A stretch of DNA of 64,000 nt from Anolis sagrei. Taxonomy: Eukaryota; Chordata; Lepidosauria; Squamata; Anolidae. The notes beneath the pieces are model-generated. The model had not been told where the DNA came from, ran no database searches, and was given only the letters and a program-made list of their open reading frames with translations. Shown piece by piece: positions 34,480 to 40,914 of this stretch. The stretch is taken from contig NC_090025.1 in NCBI RefSeq assembly GCF_037176765.1, positions 92,711,006-92,775,005 on the forward strand. Direction: 5' to 3'. Both the position numbers and the translations under genes were made by a program. Positions within the stretch are counted from its first letter, which is position 1. Every line of letters starts with the position of its first letter.

Positions 34480-35210
34480 GAAGGAAGGAAGGAAGGAAGG
34501 AAGGAGGAAGGAGGAAGGTATGGAAGGAGGGAAAGAAGGAGAGAAAGAGGGAAGGTTGGCCACAGCAACGCATGGCGGGTACAGCTAGTAAAATAATAAA
34601 AATATTTTTTGCAAAAACAAAATCAGGGAATGGATCACAGTGCATCTTCCCACTTACTTTCTTTTCTTGATTCTCCCGTTGCCGCCTTCTTGGAACCCAC
34701 GGCCACTGTCTTGGAGCCCACAGACATGGCGCTGGCACCCTTAAGCACTAAGCAAGACAGAAGATCAAGTATTGTTTAAATCAGTTAAAGAGTCACAGTA
34801 GGAGCTTGGGGAAAATCACAAAGAAGTGCTTCAGACTAAAATCTGCAAAGGTCCTGCCAATATTATATTCTGTCTGACCGGAGATAAATTTGCTTTGAAA
34901 CCCACAGTCCATTTGACCCAAGGTCACAATGCATTACATCCCTCCTGTCTCAACAGCAACAGTCCAGTAAAAGAAACCGTATACCTGATATATCTGTAAT
35001 CTGGAGAAACGTCTTACCATTGCAATGTTATCAGACACAGCCTCCCTCCATCCTATTAAAATGACAAATGCCAGCACACACTGGGCACTTCCAGATTATT
35101 GTTTCCTGAAATCCAGCCTTTCCTCTTAGTTATTTTTGCAAACCGTACATACCAATCAGGAGCGCAAGAGTCATGAGATAGGTCAGAAAAAGCACTTGCT
35201 TCCAGTTCAT
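14253..35210 (-). CDS. UCMA: UCMA, unique cartilage matrix-associated protein (Gla-rich protein), complete, five exons
   Basis: Secreted vitamin K-dependent protein of cartilage and calcifying tissue; family members inhibit mineralisation. Joining 35210-35153, 34747-34658, 31433-31338, 24618-24520 and 14350-14253 gives 441 nt, 146 residues plus stop. Residues 1-19 form a hydrophobic signal peptide ([19 protein letters not shown]). The propeptide ends at a furin-type site RGKR (69-72) inside [20 protein letters not shown]. The mature part (73-146, 74 residues) keeps [18 protein letters not shown] and [20 protein letters not shown]. The many Glu residues are the known gamma-carboxylation substrates of this family. 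All introns are phase 1 with GT-AG ends. Identification is by recall of mammalian UCMA; the propeptide is longer and less conserved here. PHYH lies 11.6 kb upstream on the same strand, as in human. Confidence 0.93.
14637..15414 (+). mobile_element. L2 LINE 3' end
   Basis: A 168-codon frame (14642-15148) encodes [17 protein letters not shown], then [20 protein letters not shown], then [20 protein letters not shown]. The end is the GCCGCCCTGAGTCCCCC module plus AAATAAATAAAT. The long open frame suggests a relatively young copy. Confidence 0.9.
15633..16417. mobile_element. hAT-type MITE, copy 1, interrupted by an L2 fragment
   Basis: Ends TAGGCTTGGGTA...GCCCAAGCCTA are imperfect inverted repeats, flanked by the perfect 8-bp duplication ATAAAAAG (15625-15632 and 16418-16425). 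The interior (TTAACGAA/TTCGTAAT-rich, with GAGGGAGAGGGA on one strand) is the inverse of copy 2 at 17654. An L2 3' fragment fills 16108-16400. Confidence 0.85.
16108..16400 (+). mobile_element. L2-group LINE 3' fragment
   Basis: Encodes a terminal [13 protein letters not shown]-like segment, then the module CGCCACGAGTCGCCCTAGGG and an (AAAT)n tail. Confidence 0.75.
16591..17596 (+). mobile_element. BovB (RTE) LINE, 5'-truncated
   Basis: Codes for [40 protein letters not shown], then [60 protein letters not shown] and [14 protein letters not shown], all diagnostic of BovB. The RT box YADD is intact but the N-terminal endonuclease is missing, and one frame change occurs near 16940. It ends GAACGAATGAACA without poly-A, as RTE elements do. 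Confidence 0.93.
17597..18346 (+). repeat. Right arm of ~281-bp direct duplication around BovB
   Basis: Same sequence as the left arm. After removing the hAT MITE with its target duplicate (17654-18122) it is 281 bp. It keeps the uninterrupted AATAATAAAAAGAGTAAAAT where the left arm has its MITE. Confidence 0.85.
17654..18114. mobile_element. hAT-type MITE, copy 2
   Basis: 461 bp with inverted ends TAGGGCTGGGCA and TGCCCAGCCCTA, flanked by the perfect 8-bp duplication GTGCTTAT (17646-17653 and 18115-18122). No transposase coding. Confidence 0.9.
18505..19215. mobile_element. Probable old DNA transposon ends around an L2 insertion
   Basis: Near the left, TCTGTGGACTCTTGATCCAT then GGTTTCA; near the right, TGAAACCATGGATATTGAGT then CCACAGAG. 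These are inverted relative to each other, as in TIRs of an old element. Exact ends and superfamily are unclear. Confidence 0.45.
18645..19112 (+). mobile_element. L2-group LINE 3' end
   Basis: The translation includes [20 protein letters not shown]-like sequence and [11 protein letters not shown], followed by AACCGCTCTGAGTCGCCTAC and an AATAAT tail. Confidence 0.8.
19317..19638 (-). mobile_element. CR1 LINE 3' end
   Basis: The minus-strand ORF (19605-19402) gives [20 protein letters not shown] and [20 protein letters not shown]. The + strand begins with the inverted octamer CATAGAATCATAGAATCAT. Confidence 0.88.
19639..20123. other. No gene or repeat recognised (UCMA intron 4)
   Basis: Intronic sequence with no coding frame or repeat boundary that I can name. 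Confidence 0.45.
20124..20476 (-). mobile_element. CR1 3' end, antisense half of an inverted pair
   Basis: Starts with inverted octamers and runs 5'-ward through the coding end until CCTCTCAGCCTTCTCTTCTT, where it meets a + strand CR1 directly. Confidence 0.85.
20477..21361 (+). mobile_element. CR1 3' region, sense half of an inverted pair, carrying a Sauria SINE
   Basis: Encodes [20 protein letters not shown], then LKKRRLRG, resumes after the SINE with [20 protein letters not shown], and ends in TTCTATGATTCTA. Together with 20124-20476 it forms a head-to-head pair whose shared segment could fold into a long stem. Confidence 0.85.
20687..21017 (-). mobile_element. Sauria-type tRNA SINE
   Basis: The + strand starts GTAAAGGTAAAGGTAG, the inverse of the (ACCTTT)n tail, and ends in an inverted tRNA head (B box as GGAATCGAACCTGCGACC). 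A 13-bp duplication GGACATATGATAG flanks it (20674-20686 and 21018-21030). Sauria SINEs are squamate-specific and are thought to use BovB machinery. Confidence 0.92.
21362..21887. other. No gene or repeat recognised (UCMA intron 4)
   Basis: Intronic sequence. A 70-codon minus frame at 21582-21370 has no recognisable motif. Confidence 0.45.
21888..22527 (+). mobile_element. hAT element (CAGGGGTCC family), interrupted and 3'-truncated
   Basis: Begins CAGGGGTCCTCAAACTAAGA like the complete element at 42400-42760 and shares its interior (GGGTCAACATAAGTCTGAAA; ATTTTAATTATTGTATTG). The right TIR is missing because a CR1 follows. 22054-22431 is an insertion. Confidence 0.8.
22054..22431. mobile_element. 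hAT-type MITE remnant joined to a GC-rich segment
   Basis: The right part (TTACGAATTAACGAAACGAA, ending TTGCCCAGCCCTA) belongs to the MITE family at 17654. The left part (about 22054-22270) is GC- and purine/pyrimidine-rich with several CpGs, and has no counterpart in the other copies. No matching left TIR is visible. Confidence 0.5.
22530..23150 (-). mobile_element. CR1 LINE 3' region
   Basis: The minus frame (23075-22701) encodes [20 protein letters not shown], then [20 protein letters not shown], through [19 protein letters not shown]. The upstream segment includes a [14 protein letters not shown]-like block. Confidence 0.9.
23270..23515 (+). mobile_element. Penelope-like element 3' end
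   Basis: Contains GATGGCACTGCCAGGCAATC, the ATATATAAACCC segment, GATGCTTGCCATAGATGCAG and CCATATAGCCCGAAAAAACC, the same order as the other sense-orientation copies. Confidence 0.75.
23780..24315 (+). mobile_element. BovB LINE 3' end with internal hairpin
   Basis: Encodes [20 protein letters not shown], a stop, then [20 protein letters not shown] and [20 protein letters not shown], ending in CGAAAACGACTGAACAAATG. At 24190-24265 the sequence runs into an inverted copy of itself before resuming the normal 3' end. Confidence 0.9.
24520..24618 (-). CDS. UCMA: UCMA exon 4 (Glu-rich Gla-domain exon)
   Basis: 99 nt encode [20 protein letters not shown], then [12 protein letters not shown], with donor G|GTAAGC. 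The acceptor is a tandem CAGCAG. Using the first AG (exon from 24618) gives ...N-A-E-T-R-Q and aligns residue for residue with the human V-E-N-R-Q; using the second would drop Ala82. Confidence 0.95.
24620..25008. other. No gene or repeat recognised (UCMA intron 3)
   Basis: A/T-rich intron sequence next to the exon 4 acceptor. Nothing coding. Confidence 0.5.
25009..26465 (-). mobile_element. Vingi/Ingi-like LINE, RT to 3' end
   Basis: The minus strand encodes [80 protein letters not shown] and the C-terminal zinc-knuckle [15 protein letters not shown]. This architecture fits the Jockey/I group; Vingi LINEs are, from memory, the vertebrate members with this C-terminal motif. The open frame 26202-25501 is 233 codons. 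The 3' end is CCTGACACGACAAATAAATA on the minus strand. Confidence 0.75.
26466..26820. other. No gene or repeat recognised (UCMA intron 3)
   Basis: Intron sequence between a LINE and a Penelope-like palindrome. Confidence 0.45.
26821..27037. mobile_element. Penelope-like 3' end arranged as a palindrome
   Basis: The left arm (26821-26919) reads TTTTCGGGCTATATGGCCAT to ATGGCAAGCATCCTCAGAGG. The right arm (26920-27037) is its inverse, GATGCTTGCCATAGATGCAG to GGCCATATAGCCCC, and runs on to TTCCAGCCATGAAAACCTTC. The centre has almost no spacer. Confidence 0.75.
27053..28245 (+). mobile_element. Non-autonomous Helitron with repeated core
   Basis: Starts TCTATATAAATAAAAATG and ends with hairpin GCCACAGCAACACGTGGC, then CTAG|T. 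The core 'gggatttatagttcacctac...gagcactgtggactc' is present more than twice in tandem (about 27200-27440, 27490-27730, then a partial copy). No ORF for Rep/helicase. Confidence 0.8.
28246..29056. other. UCMA intron 3 sequence with microsatellites
   Basis: Contains a C-run near 28523, a long (ATTTT)n tract and a (CTAT)n tract. No gene. Confidence 0.6.
28699..28919 (+). repeat. (ATTTT)n pentanucleotide array followed by (CTAT)n
   Basis: About 175 bases of nearly uninterrupted TTTTA units from 28699, with a few TTTCA variants, then a short spacer and (CTAT)8 at about 28882-28917. Confidence 0.95.
29057..31169 (+). mobile_element. Large non-autonomous Helitron, core multimerised
   Basis: Starts A|TCTATATATATAAAAATG and ends GCCACAGCAATGTGTGGC...CTAG|T. 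The interior is a direct array of the shared core (four or more partial units between about 29190 and 30720) and ends in a SPIN-like hAT terminus (GGTCTTTGGCGACCC...AGTTGAGAAATGCTG, 30740-30822). A BovB fragment is inserted at 29670. Confidence 0.8.
29670..29920 (+). mobile_element. BovB LINE 3' fragment inside Helitron
   Basis: Encodes [20 protein letters not shown] and ends AACAAATGAAC(AAC)n. The 11-bp duplication ACATCTAGAGA (29659-29669 and 29921-29931) flanks it. Confidence 0.9.
31338..31433 (-). CDS. UCMA: UCMA exon 3 (furin-site exon)
   Basis: 96 nt between TTCCAG and G|GTGAGA encode [20 protein letters not shown], then [11 protein letters not shown]. The block [20 protein letters not shown] is the hallmark of the family. 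Confidence 0.95.
31530..32012 (-). mobile_element. tRNA-derived SINE with L2-type tail
   Basis: On the minus strand a tRNA-like head (GTAGCGCAGCTGGCTGAGTG A-box region, ATTCGAAGCC B-box region) leads into a body and then CCGCCCTGAGTCCCCTGAGG and GGGTGAGAAGGGCGG, i.e. an L2 3' end, with a (CAAA)n tail. It differs from both other SINE families here. Confidence 0.6.
32040..33360 (+). mobile_element. L1 LINE, C-terminal ORF2 and 3' part, split by a Helitron
   Basis: Codes for [20 protein letters not shown], then [20 protein letters not shown] and [14 protein letters not shown]. After the Helitron (32403-32981) it resumes with [25 protein letters not shown]...FW is the conserved L1 C-terminal motif. 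Confidence 0.85.
32403..32981 (+). mobile_element. Non-autonomous Helitron inserted in L1
   Basis: A|TCTATATAAATAAAAATG to hairpin GCCACAGCAAGGTGTGGC and CTAG|T. It carries one full unit of the shared core. Removing it restores the L1 frame around ...ARNWK. Confidence 0.85.
33545..34172 (+). repeat. Long homopurine (GGAA/GAAA-rich) tract
   Basis: More than 600 bases of almost pure purine on the + strand, with a roughly 250-bp internal repeat (GAGAAGATGTAGAGAAAGAG occurs at about 33797 and 33985), ending in (GGAA)n. Mirror symmetry would favour triplex (H-DNA) formation. Confidence 0.9.
34180..34480 (+). mobile_element. L2-type 3' end with (AAT)n tail
   Basis: Contains CCACTCTGAGTCCCCTTCGG and GGGTGGGAAGGGCGG, then about 140 bases of AAT repeats with GGAATAATAATGG variants. 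Confidence 0.75.
34658..34747 (-). CDS. UCMA: UCMA exon 2 (propeptide)
   Basis: Acceptor TCTTGCTTAG and donor A|GTAAGT bound 90 nt encoding [20 protein letters not shown] and [21 protein letters not shown] is a small internal duplication. A second AG five bases into the exon would shift the frame, so I chose the upstream one. This is the least conserved part of the protein. Confidence 0.8.
35153..35210 (-). CDS. UCMA: UCMA exon 1 (start codon, signal peptide)
   Basis: The ATG is at 35210-35208 in the context GGAAAGATGA. It encodes 19 residues, a Lys near the N terminus followed by a hydrophobic run, and ends in G|GTATGT. It is the only ATG that opens the frame into exon 2. Confidence 0.88.
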
Positions 35211-35400
35211 CTTTCCAATGTTCTAGCTGGCACAATAATGAATGTCACAGTGACATTTGGAGAGGTCTATGACAAAAATTTAGTCCTGTCCTCCTTCTAG
35301 GAAACTAAGCAGAAAGTTAGACTGTTCCCTTTAGGGTGGGAGGGTCAGAGGAGGGACCTTGGCTGGTACTTGTCTTGGCAGTTCCCAGGCATATCAAGGG
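35211..35400 (-). promoter_or_regulatory. UCMA: UCMA 5' flank / probable proximal promoter
   Basis: Immediately upstream of the UCMA ATG. A 17-bp near-perfect palindrome AATGTCACAGTGACATT lies at 35241-35257. On the minus strand an A/T-rich TAAATTTTTG stretch lies about 65 bases from the ATG, and CATTATTGTG contains a SOX-like ATTGT core. No clear TATA box. The role is inferred from position only. Confidence 0.35.
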
Positions 35401-35630
35401 AACTTGGAAACATCAACACAGGAAGAACTCATGTGAACCCTCGGATGCTCAACAGACAGACATCACACACCGAGTGAGTTAGGAGTAGTGCAGCAATGTG
35501 GAAGACAGGAAGATACATCATTTAATTGCAAAAAAAGGAAGAAATAATTTCAGAAAGGAATTATCTGACGTTGCTGTGAAGCAAATACATGGCAAGGCTA
35601 GCAGTGATTCCCACTTAGGTAGGGTGGGAA

Positions 35631-35639
<9 letters not shown>

Positions 35640-35672
<33 letters not shown>

Positions 35673-36680
35673 GTACCCCACTACCCCCAGTGGCGCAGTG
35701 GGTTAAAGCACTGAGATGCTGAGCTTGTTGATCGAAAGGTTGCAGGTTCGATTCAGGGGAGTGGCGTGAGCTACCGCTGTCAGCCCTAGCTTCTGCCAAC
35801 CTAGCAGTTCGAAAACATGCAAATGTGAGTAGATCAATAGGTACCGCTCCGGCGGGAAGGTAACGGCGCTCCATGCAGTCATGCCAGCCACATGACCTTG
35901 GAGGTGTCTACGGACAACGCTGGCTCTTCGGCTTAGAAATGGGGATGAGCACCACACCCCAGAGTCAGACATGACTGGACTTAAGGTCAGGGGACTACCT
36001 TTACCTTTACCATCTCCCCAAGGGACTCGGTGCGGCTTACATGAGGCCGAGCCCAAACACAACAATACAAGCAATAATCACAACAATACAAGCAATTGAA
36101 ATAAAACATAAACATATAACATTAACAATAAGACAACATACAATTAAACTATGGGAAGGCCAAATGTAAAATTAAAATTGGAAATAGTGCTGAACATGGA
36201 CAAAAAGGTGATAGTGGCGTTTGTGGAAAGACATATGAGCAGACCTAAAAAATGTAAAGTGCTTTAGAAGGACAAAGTGCTATGGGATCGTTAATCCGGG
36301 AAGGCACACTGGAACAACCACGTCTTCAAGCTCCTCCTGAAAACTGCCAGGGTTGGGGCTTGCCTGATGTCCTTAGGGAGTGAGTTCCAGAGTTGAGGAG
36401 CCACCACTGAAAAGGCCCTCTCTCTCGTCCCCACCAATCGCGCCTGCGATGCTGGCAGGATTGAGAGGACGGCCTCTCCAGATGAATGAAGAGATCATGT
36501 GGGTTCGTATACAGAGATGCAGTCACGCAGATAGGTGGGTCCCAAACCGTTCAGGGCTTTGTAGGTAAGAACCTGCACCTTGAATTGGTGAATGTGAATG
36601 GCAGCCAGTGGAGCTCCTTGAACAGGAGGGATGACCGCTCCCTGTAAGAAGCCTCGGTCAAATATCTGTTGAAATTCATT
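35640..36680 (-). mobile_element. L2-group LINE 3' region, split by a Sauria SINE
   Basis: On the + strand an (AAT)n tail precedes CTTTATTTGTACCCC; after the SINE it resumes CATCTCCCCAAGGGACTCGG. The minus strand encodes LTYKALNGLGPTYLRDCISV and APTLAVF...LKTWLFQCAFPD-like sequence. Confidence 0.82.
35687..36010 (+). mobile_element. Sauria-type tRNA SINE
   Basis: The head CCCAGTGGCGCAGTGGGTTA with B box GGTTCGATTC leads into the Sauria body and ends ACTACCTTTACCTTTACC. Confidence 0.92.
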
Positions 36681-36965
36681 CTTTGTCAATGAAAGAGCTG
36701 AAGAATGGGGCCAAAATTCTCTTAGTCACACAGGTGTGTATGGCTTATGCACATATACAGTTGGTCCTACATATTTATGAGTTTGACTTTTGTGAATTTG
36801 ATCATTAATAGATTTGATTTAACATTATTTCAGAAATCTTGAGGTCCTCCAGTGTGATTCCATGGTTAACTTGGAATCACTTCTCCATAGCGTAATGAAT
36901 TCTGTTCCTGTTCTTGATTTATTTCTACTTTTTAAATTTACCAACAAGTTTTTGAACTGACCTCA

Positions 36966-38340
36966 GGAGAAACATATGATTGAGAGGGCAGCAGCGGAGC
37001 AGTTGCAGCAATTCCTAGACAACACAGCCAGACTAGCTCCCTTCCAATCCGGCTTCGGTGCGGGGCATGGTCTCCACCACGGATCACCTTCGATGCCAGC
37101 TTGACCAGGGTGGATCAGCACTGCTTGTGTTATTGGATCTCACAGCAGCATTTGACACAGTCGACCACAATCTTTTGACCCACCGCCTTGCTGCTGTTGG
37201 AGTGAGAGGGACAGCTTTAAATTGGCTGTCCTCCTTTCTTCACAACTGTGGACAGCGAGTGGAGAGGGGAGGCCTGGTCTCTGAGAGGTCCCCTCTATCT
37301 TGTGGGGTTCCTCAGGGGGCCATTCTCTCCCCTCTGTTGTTTAACATCTATATGCGACCACTTGCTCAGCTGGTTCGAGGTTTTGGGCTTGAGTGTTACC
37401 AGTACGCTGATGACACTCAGCTGGTGCTGAAGATGGAAGGCCTACTGGACTCTGTACCCGATTATTTCCATCAGTGCCTCGAGGCCGTTACTGGATGGCT
37501 GCGTGCCAGCAGGTTGAGGGTGAATCCAGCAAAGACGGAGATGCTATGGCTGGGTCAACCGGGCAGTGGGGATATCCAGCTGCCTACCCTGGATGGCAAG
37601 GTGCTACGCCCATCATCATTGGTAAAGAGTCTGGGAGTCCTTTTGGACCCTCCGCTGACGATGGAGGCACAGGTCTCCGCCATTAGCAGAACTGCTTTTT
37701 TTCATCTGCGGCAGGCTAGACAGCTGGCCCTGTACCTGTCCAGGGACGACCTAGCTACGGTGATCCAGGCTACGGTCATCTCAAGACTGGACTACTGCAA
37801 CGCCCTCTACATTGGCCTTCCTTTGCTGGTGATCCGGAAGCTCAAGTTGATACAAAATACAGCTGCTCGGCTTCTTGCGGGAATTCCGATGAGATGCCAC
37901 ATAACACCAATCTTACTGCAGCTGCATTGGTGATGGTACTCACCTTTAAGGCCTTGCATGGTCTGGGGCCGATGTACCTGAGGGACCGCCTCACCCCCTA
38001 CCAACCCCAGAGATCTCTCCGTTCTGAGGACCAAGATCTATTGGAAATTCCCAGTGTCAAGACCTTGCGTCTAACAGCAACCAGACACAGAGCCTTTACA
38101 GCAGTGGCACCATCGCTCTGAAATACTCTGTCACCTGAAGTCCATGACTTGCGGGACTTAACAGCTTTCCGCGGGGCTTGTAAGACATACCTGTTTCGAC
38201 AGGCCTTTGATTTTTGATATTGCTGTTTTTAAATTGTTTTAAATTGTTTTTAAATTGTGTTAGATTTTAGCCGTTCCTGTAAGCCGCTCTGAGCCCCAGG
38301 GGAGTGGCGGCATATAAGTTCAAATAATAAATAAATAAAT
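36966..38340 (+). mobile_element. L2 LINE, RT domain to 3' end
   Basis: A 291-codon frame (37058-37933) holds LLVLLDLTAAFDTVDHNLLT, LSCGVPQGAILSPLLFNIYM, YQYADDTQLVLK, RASRLRVNPAKTEMLWLGQP and [15 protein letters not shown]. This is the longest single open frame in the window and an essentially intact RT core. After a stop at 37931 the C-terminal part and the TAAGCCGCTCTGAGCCCC 3' end follow. The 5' half (APE endonuclease) is missing. Confidence 0.93.
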
Positions 38341-39394
38341 AAATATGTCAAATGGTTACAGAGATCAGAAGGAACAAGCTACATATTTTCTTGCTACATG
38401 TGGAATTTTCTCTTTAGGCATGTGCAAAGAGTTTTGTGGGACCCTGACAAAATAAGTTGTGTTTGACATAAACTTTCAGGGATTGTTATCTAGCATGTAA
38501 GGGAACTGTCCAAGGTACTGAATTCTTTTTCTAGATCTATGAGCCTGTTGAATGGCTCATTTAAAACTAAACAAAACATGAAATGGATTTATCACATCAC
38601 TGGCATGGGAGCCACCTGTCACAATAAATTTAATGTACAGATTTGATAAATGTGAATTAAATGATCGGTGAGAATGAATGGAAAAATGGAAGGATGAAAG
38701 GAGGGAGTCAATAATTTTGGAGACACCAGTATAATGTTAAGACCAGCAATGACTACTTGCTTGCTGGACTGTAATTAAAAATTGCTAATAAGAATTGAAC
38801 GTAAACTGTGATAAGAACTGGACAGTGATGAGATAAATGTTTACAATGTTAAGAATATTCTTATAAAAGGCTCAGGTCTAATAATGCTCTAAGTGTGGCA
38901 GACCTGAGGAGTCTGTTCCACCCGCTATGCTCTGTTCCATGGGAAGGAGAGAGATAGTGTATCATGGAGTGGCAGATTTGAGCAGGTGGAGTGGCAGGCT
39001 GCATTGCCACAGAGACCGGCTGGGGGTGATAACTCACTGGGCTTTCCCTGTGCCCCCACTGCTCTCCCTGCTCTCCTTTCAAGGACATCCTCTGCCCTTG
39101 CTGCTCACCTCCTCCAAAGGCCACTGGGCTTGCCTAAGCCTATGGAAGTGCCTCCGGACGACAACTTCCAGCAGCCCTGGGTGGCGGCGTGCCATGAATA
39201 TGTTTGCTGCTTTTGTTTCAATGTTTCAACATTTCAATTTGGCAGTCAAGCTCTAATATAGATAGGTTTGTATTTTTTAAAAAAATAAATCCAAGGGGGT
39301 AGCTCTACCGTAACTTGGAATGTGAACAAAATTCAACTGGAAAACATCATAATATTTGGAAAGGGAAAGAACAAGAAGCAAGAGTGGTATAGAG
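38341..39394. other. Intergenic sequence, no gene recognised
   Basis: A/T-rich to about 38870, then a more GC-rich stretch (38880-39245) with two overlapping + frames of 109 and 91 codons. Neither shows a known domain, and no splice or promoter signal supports a gene. Confidence 0.4.
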
Positions 39395-40237
39395 CTGAAA
39401 TTTAGGGGTCTTTGCCAGGAGGCAGAGACCAATCAGACTCACCAAAGAGTTCGTTGCCCTGGTGAGACAGAGAAGCACCAATATTTTTCCCTGATTTTCC
39501 CAATAAAAGGTCTCACCAAGTAGAAGGAATCACCACCGAGGTTTATTAGCAATTCAGCTTAAAAGGATGCAAAGCAGCAATCATTCGCCAAGCAGAGCAT
39601 GTGGTTACAGAAACAAATGGCATTTTTATAGAAAATACAGAGTTGTGGGTTTCAATTCTCCCCGCTCCCCACCCTCCGCCTGGCAGAAAAGTGATTGGCT
39701 GATGCCACAACAGCTGGGAGGAGGCTCGGCCGCCCTCTGAGTTTGTGGGCCAATCAGAAGGCTCCTGCCACTTCGGCGCGTTGGCGAATCAGGAGGGAGA
39801 GAGGGCGGGACAAGGGAATATAATGCATTCTTGAGTGGATTATGGAAACTAAGGAAATGTCCAAATGCCTGGCGAGTCCTAGAAAGGCCTGCAAGCCAGG
39901 CTAGGCTATTGTCCTGTGATGGGTGGCAATAAACATAATCCAGGTTTTCTCTAACAGCACAGACAGGAGAACAATGGGGGCAAACTTAGGTGGATGTCTT
40001 TAGTGAGAGGCTGAATGGGTGACAGGTTGGGAGGGGAAAACTTTTCGAGGGTTTTCCCTTATCCCATGGAGATATGATTAAGAGTTTGCTAATTGGTGAC
40101 TTCCTTGGTGGCCAAGTACCTCCGAAGCCAAGGAATATCATCTTTTGTCACTGTCCATGCAAGGGATATCTATAGATAAGAGTTCTTTGTGATGGCTAAT
40201 CTTTGCCCCTCCAGGATCAGGGCAACTTCCTTACACA
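39395..40237 (-). mobile_element. LTR (3' LTR of an LTR retroelement remnant)
   Basis: Read on the minus strand it begins TGTGTAAGGAAGTTGCC directly after a purine tract GAGGAAAAA, then has CCAAT-type boxes, a TATA box (CTATAAAAATGCC near 39637) and AATAAA near 39542, the order U3-R-U5. The left end is not sharply defined. Probably an endogenous retrovirus; a broken fossil without a visible 5' LTR. Confidence 0.55.
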
Positions 40238-40586
40238 TTTTTCCTCAAGGAGATGGGAAGGGGGCAAAAAGGGTCAGGGCAAGGTCAAATAAATAAAGGA
40301 AAATATAGAAATACAGGAGAAAATATGAAAATATAGAAATCATAATACAGAGAGTAAATCCAACTACCCTCCCCCAGTGTCCATAAAGGGAAATATATCC
40401 ATGAGGGGGAAAGAGAGTCCCTTGTTTGTGAGATGGGGGACCATCAGGAGCCCAGGTGTGTCTCAGATGGAAAAATTCAAATACTTTTGTGGCATGATTT
40501 TCAGTAATAAATTGGTTACCTTCTGCTGTAAACATATGAAAATAGGGCACAAAACCTTGATTGAATGATACACACCAAATTGACCA
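40238..40586 (-). mobile_element. Internal 3' remnant of the same LTR element
   Basis: Sequence upstream of the LTR on the minus strand, separated from it by the polypurine tract. It contains a short hydrophobic coding remnant. No family assignment is possible from this piece. Confidence 0.35.
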
Positions 40587-40914
40587 AGGTAAAGGTAAAG
40601 GTAGTCCCCTGACATTAAGTCCAGTCATGTCTGACTCTGGGGTGTGGTGCTCATCTCCATTTCTTAGCCGAAGAGCCAGCGTTGTCCGTAGACACCTCCA
40701 AGTTCATGTGGCCGGCATGACTGCATGGAGCGCCGTTACCTTCCCGCTGGAGCGGTACCTATTGATCTACTCACATTTGCATGTTTTCGAACTGCTAGGT
40801 TGGCAGAAGCTAGGGCTGACAGCGGAAGCTCACGCCGCTCCCCGGAATCGAACCTGCGACCTTTCGATCAACAAGCTCAGCAGCTCAGTGCTTTAACCCA
40901 CTGTGCCACCAGTC
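40587..40914 (-). mobile_element. Sauria-type tRNA SINE
   Basis: Starts GGTAAAGGTAAAGGTAGTCC and ends with the inverted tRNA head TTTAACCCACTGTGCCACCA. Very close to the copy at 20687, which suggests recent activity. Confidence 0.92.

Larger units (their letters stand above)
33364..34588 (+). mobile_element. Non-autonomous Helitron carrying a purine tract and an L2 tail
   Basis: A|TCTATATAAATAAAAATG, then the usual 5' part to TGTATGTCCTTCACTC, then unrelated sequence, ending in hairpin GCCACAGCAACGCATGGC, GGGTACAG, CTAG|T. The shared core is absent. Confidence 0.78.

Noticed and set aside
34700-34747. Alternative acceptor (CTTAAG) five to nine bases inside UCMA exon 2.
   Set aside because: It breaks the frame between exons 1 and 3, whereas the upstream TTGCTTAG acceptor keeps it.
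37058-37933. 291-codon open frame, the longest here, as a possible host gene.
   Set aside because: It is an L2 reverse transcriptase fragment with the YADD box, followed by decayed L2 sequence and an L2 3' end.
38880-39256. Overlapping + frames of 109 and 91 codons in a GC-richer patch, considered as a gene or processed pseudogene.
   Set aside because: No known domain, no splice signals, no poly-A tail and no matching second exon. Left as unassigned.
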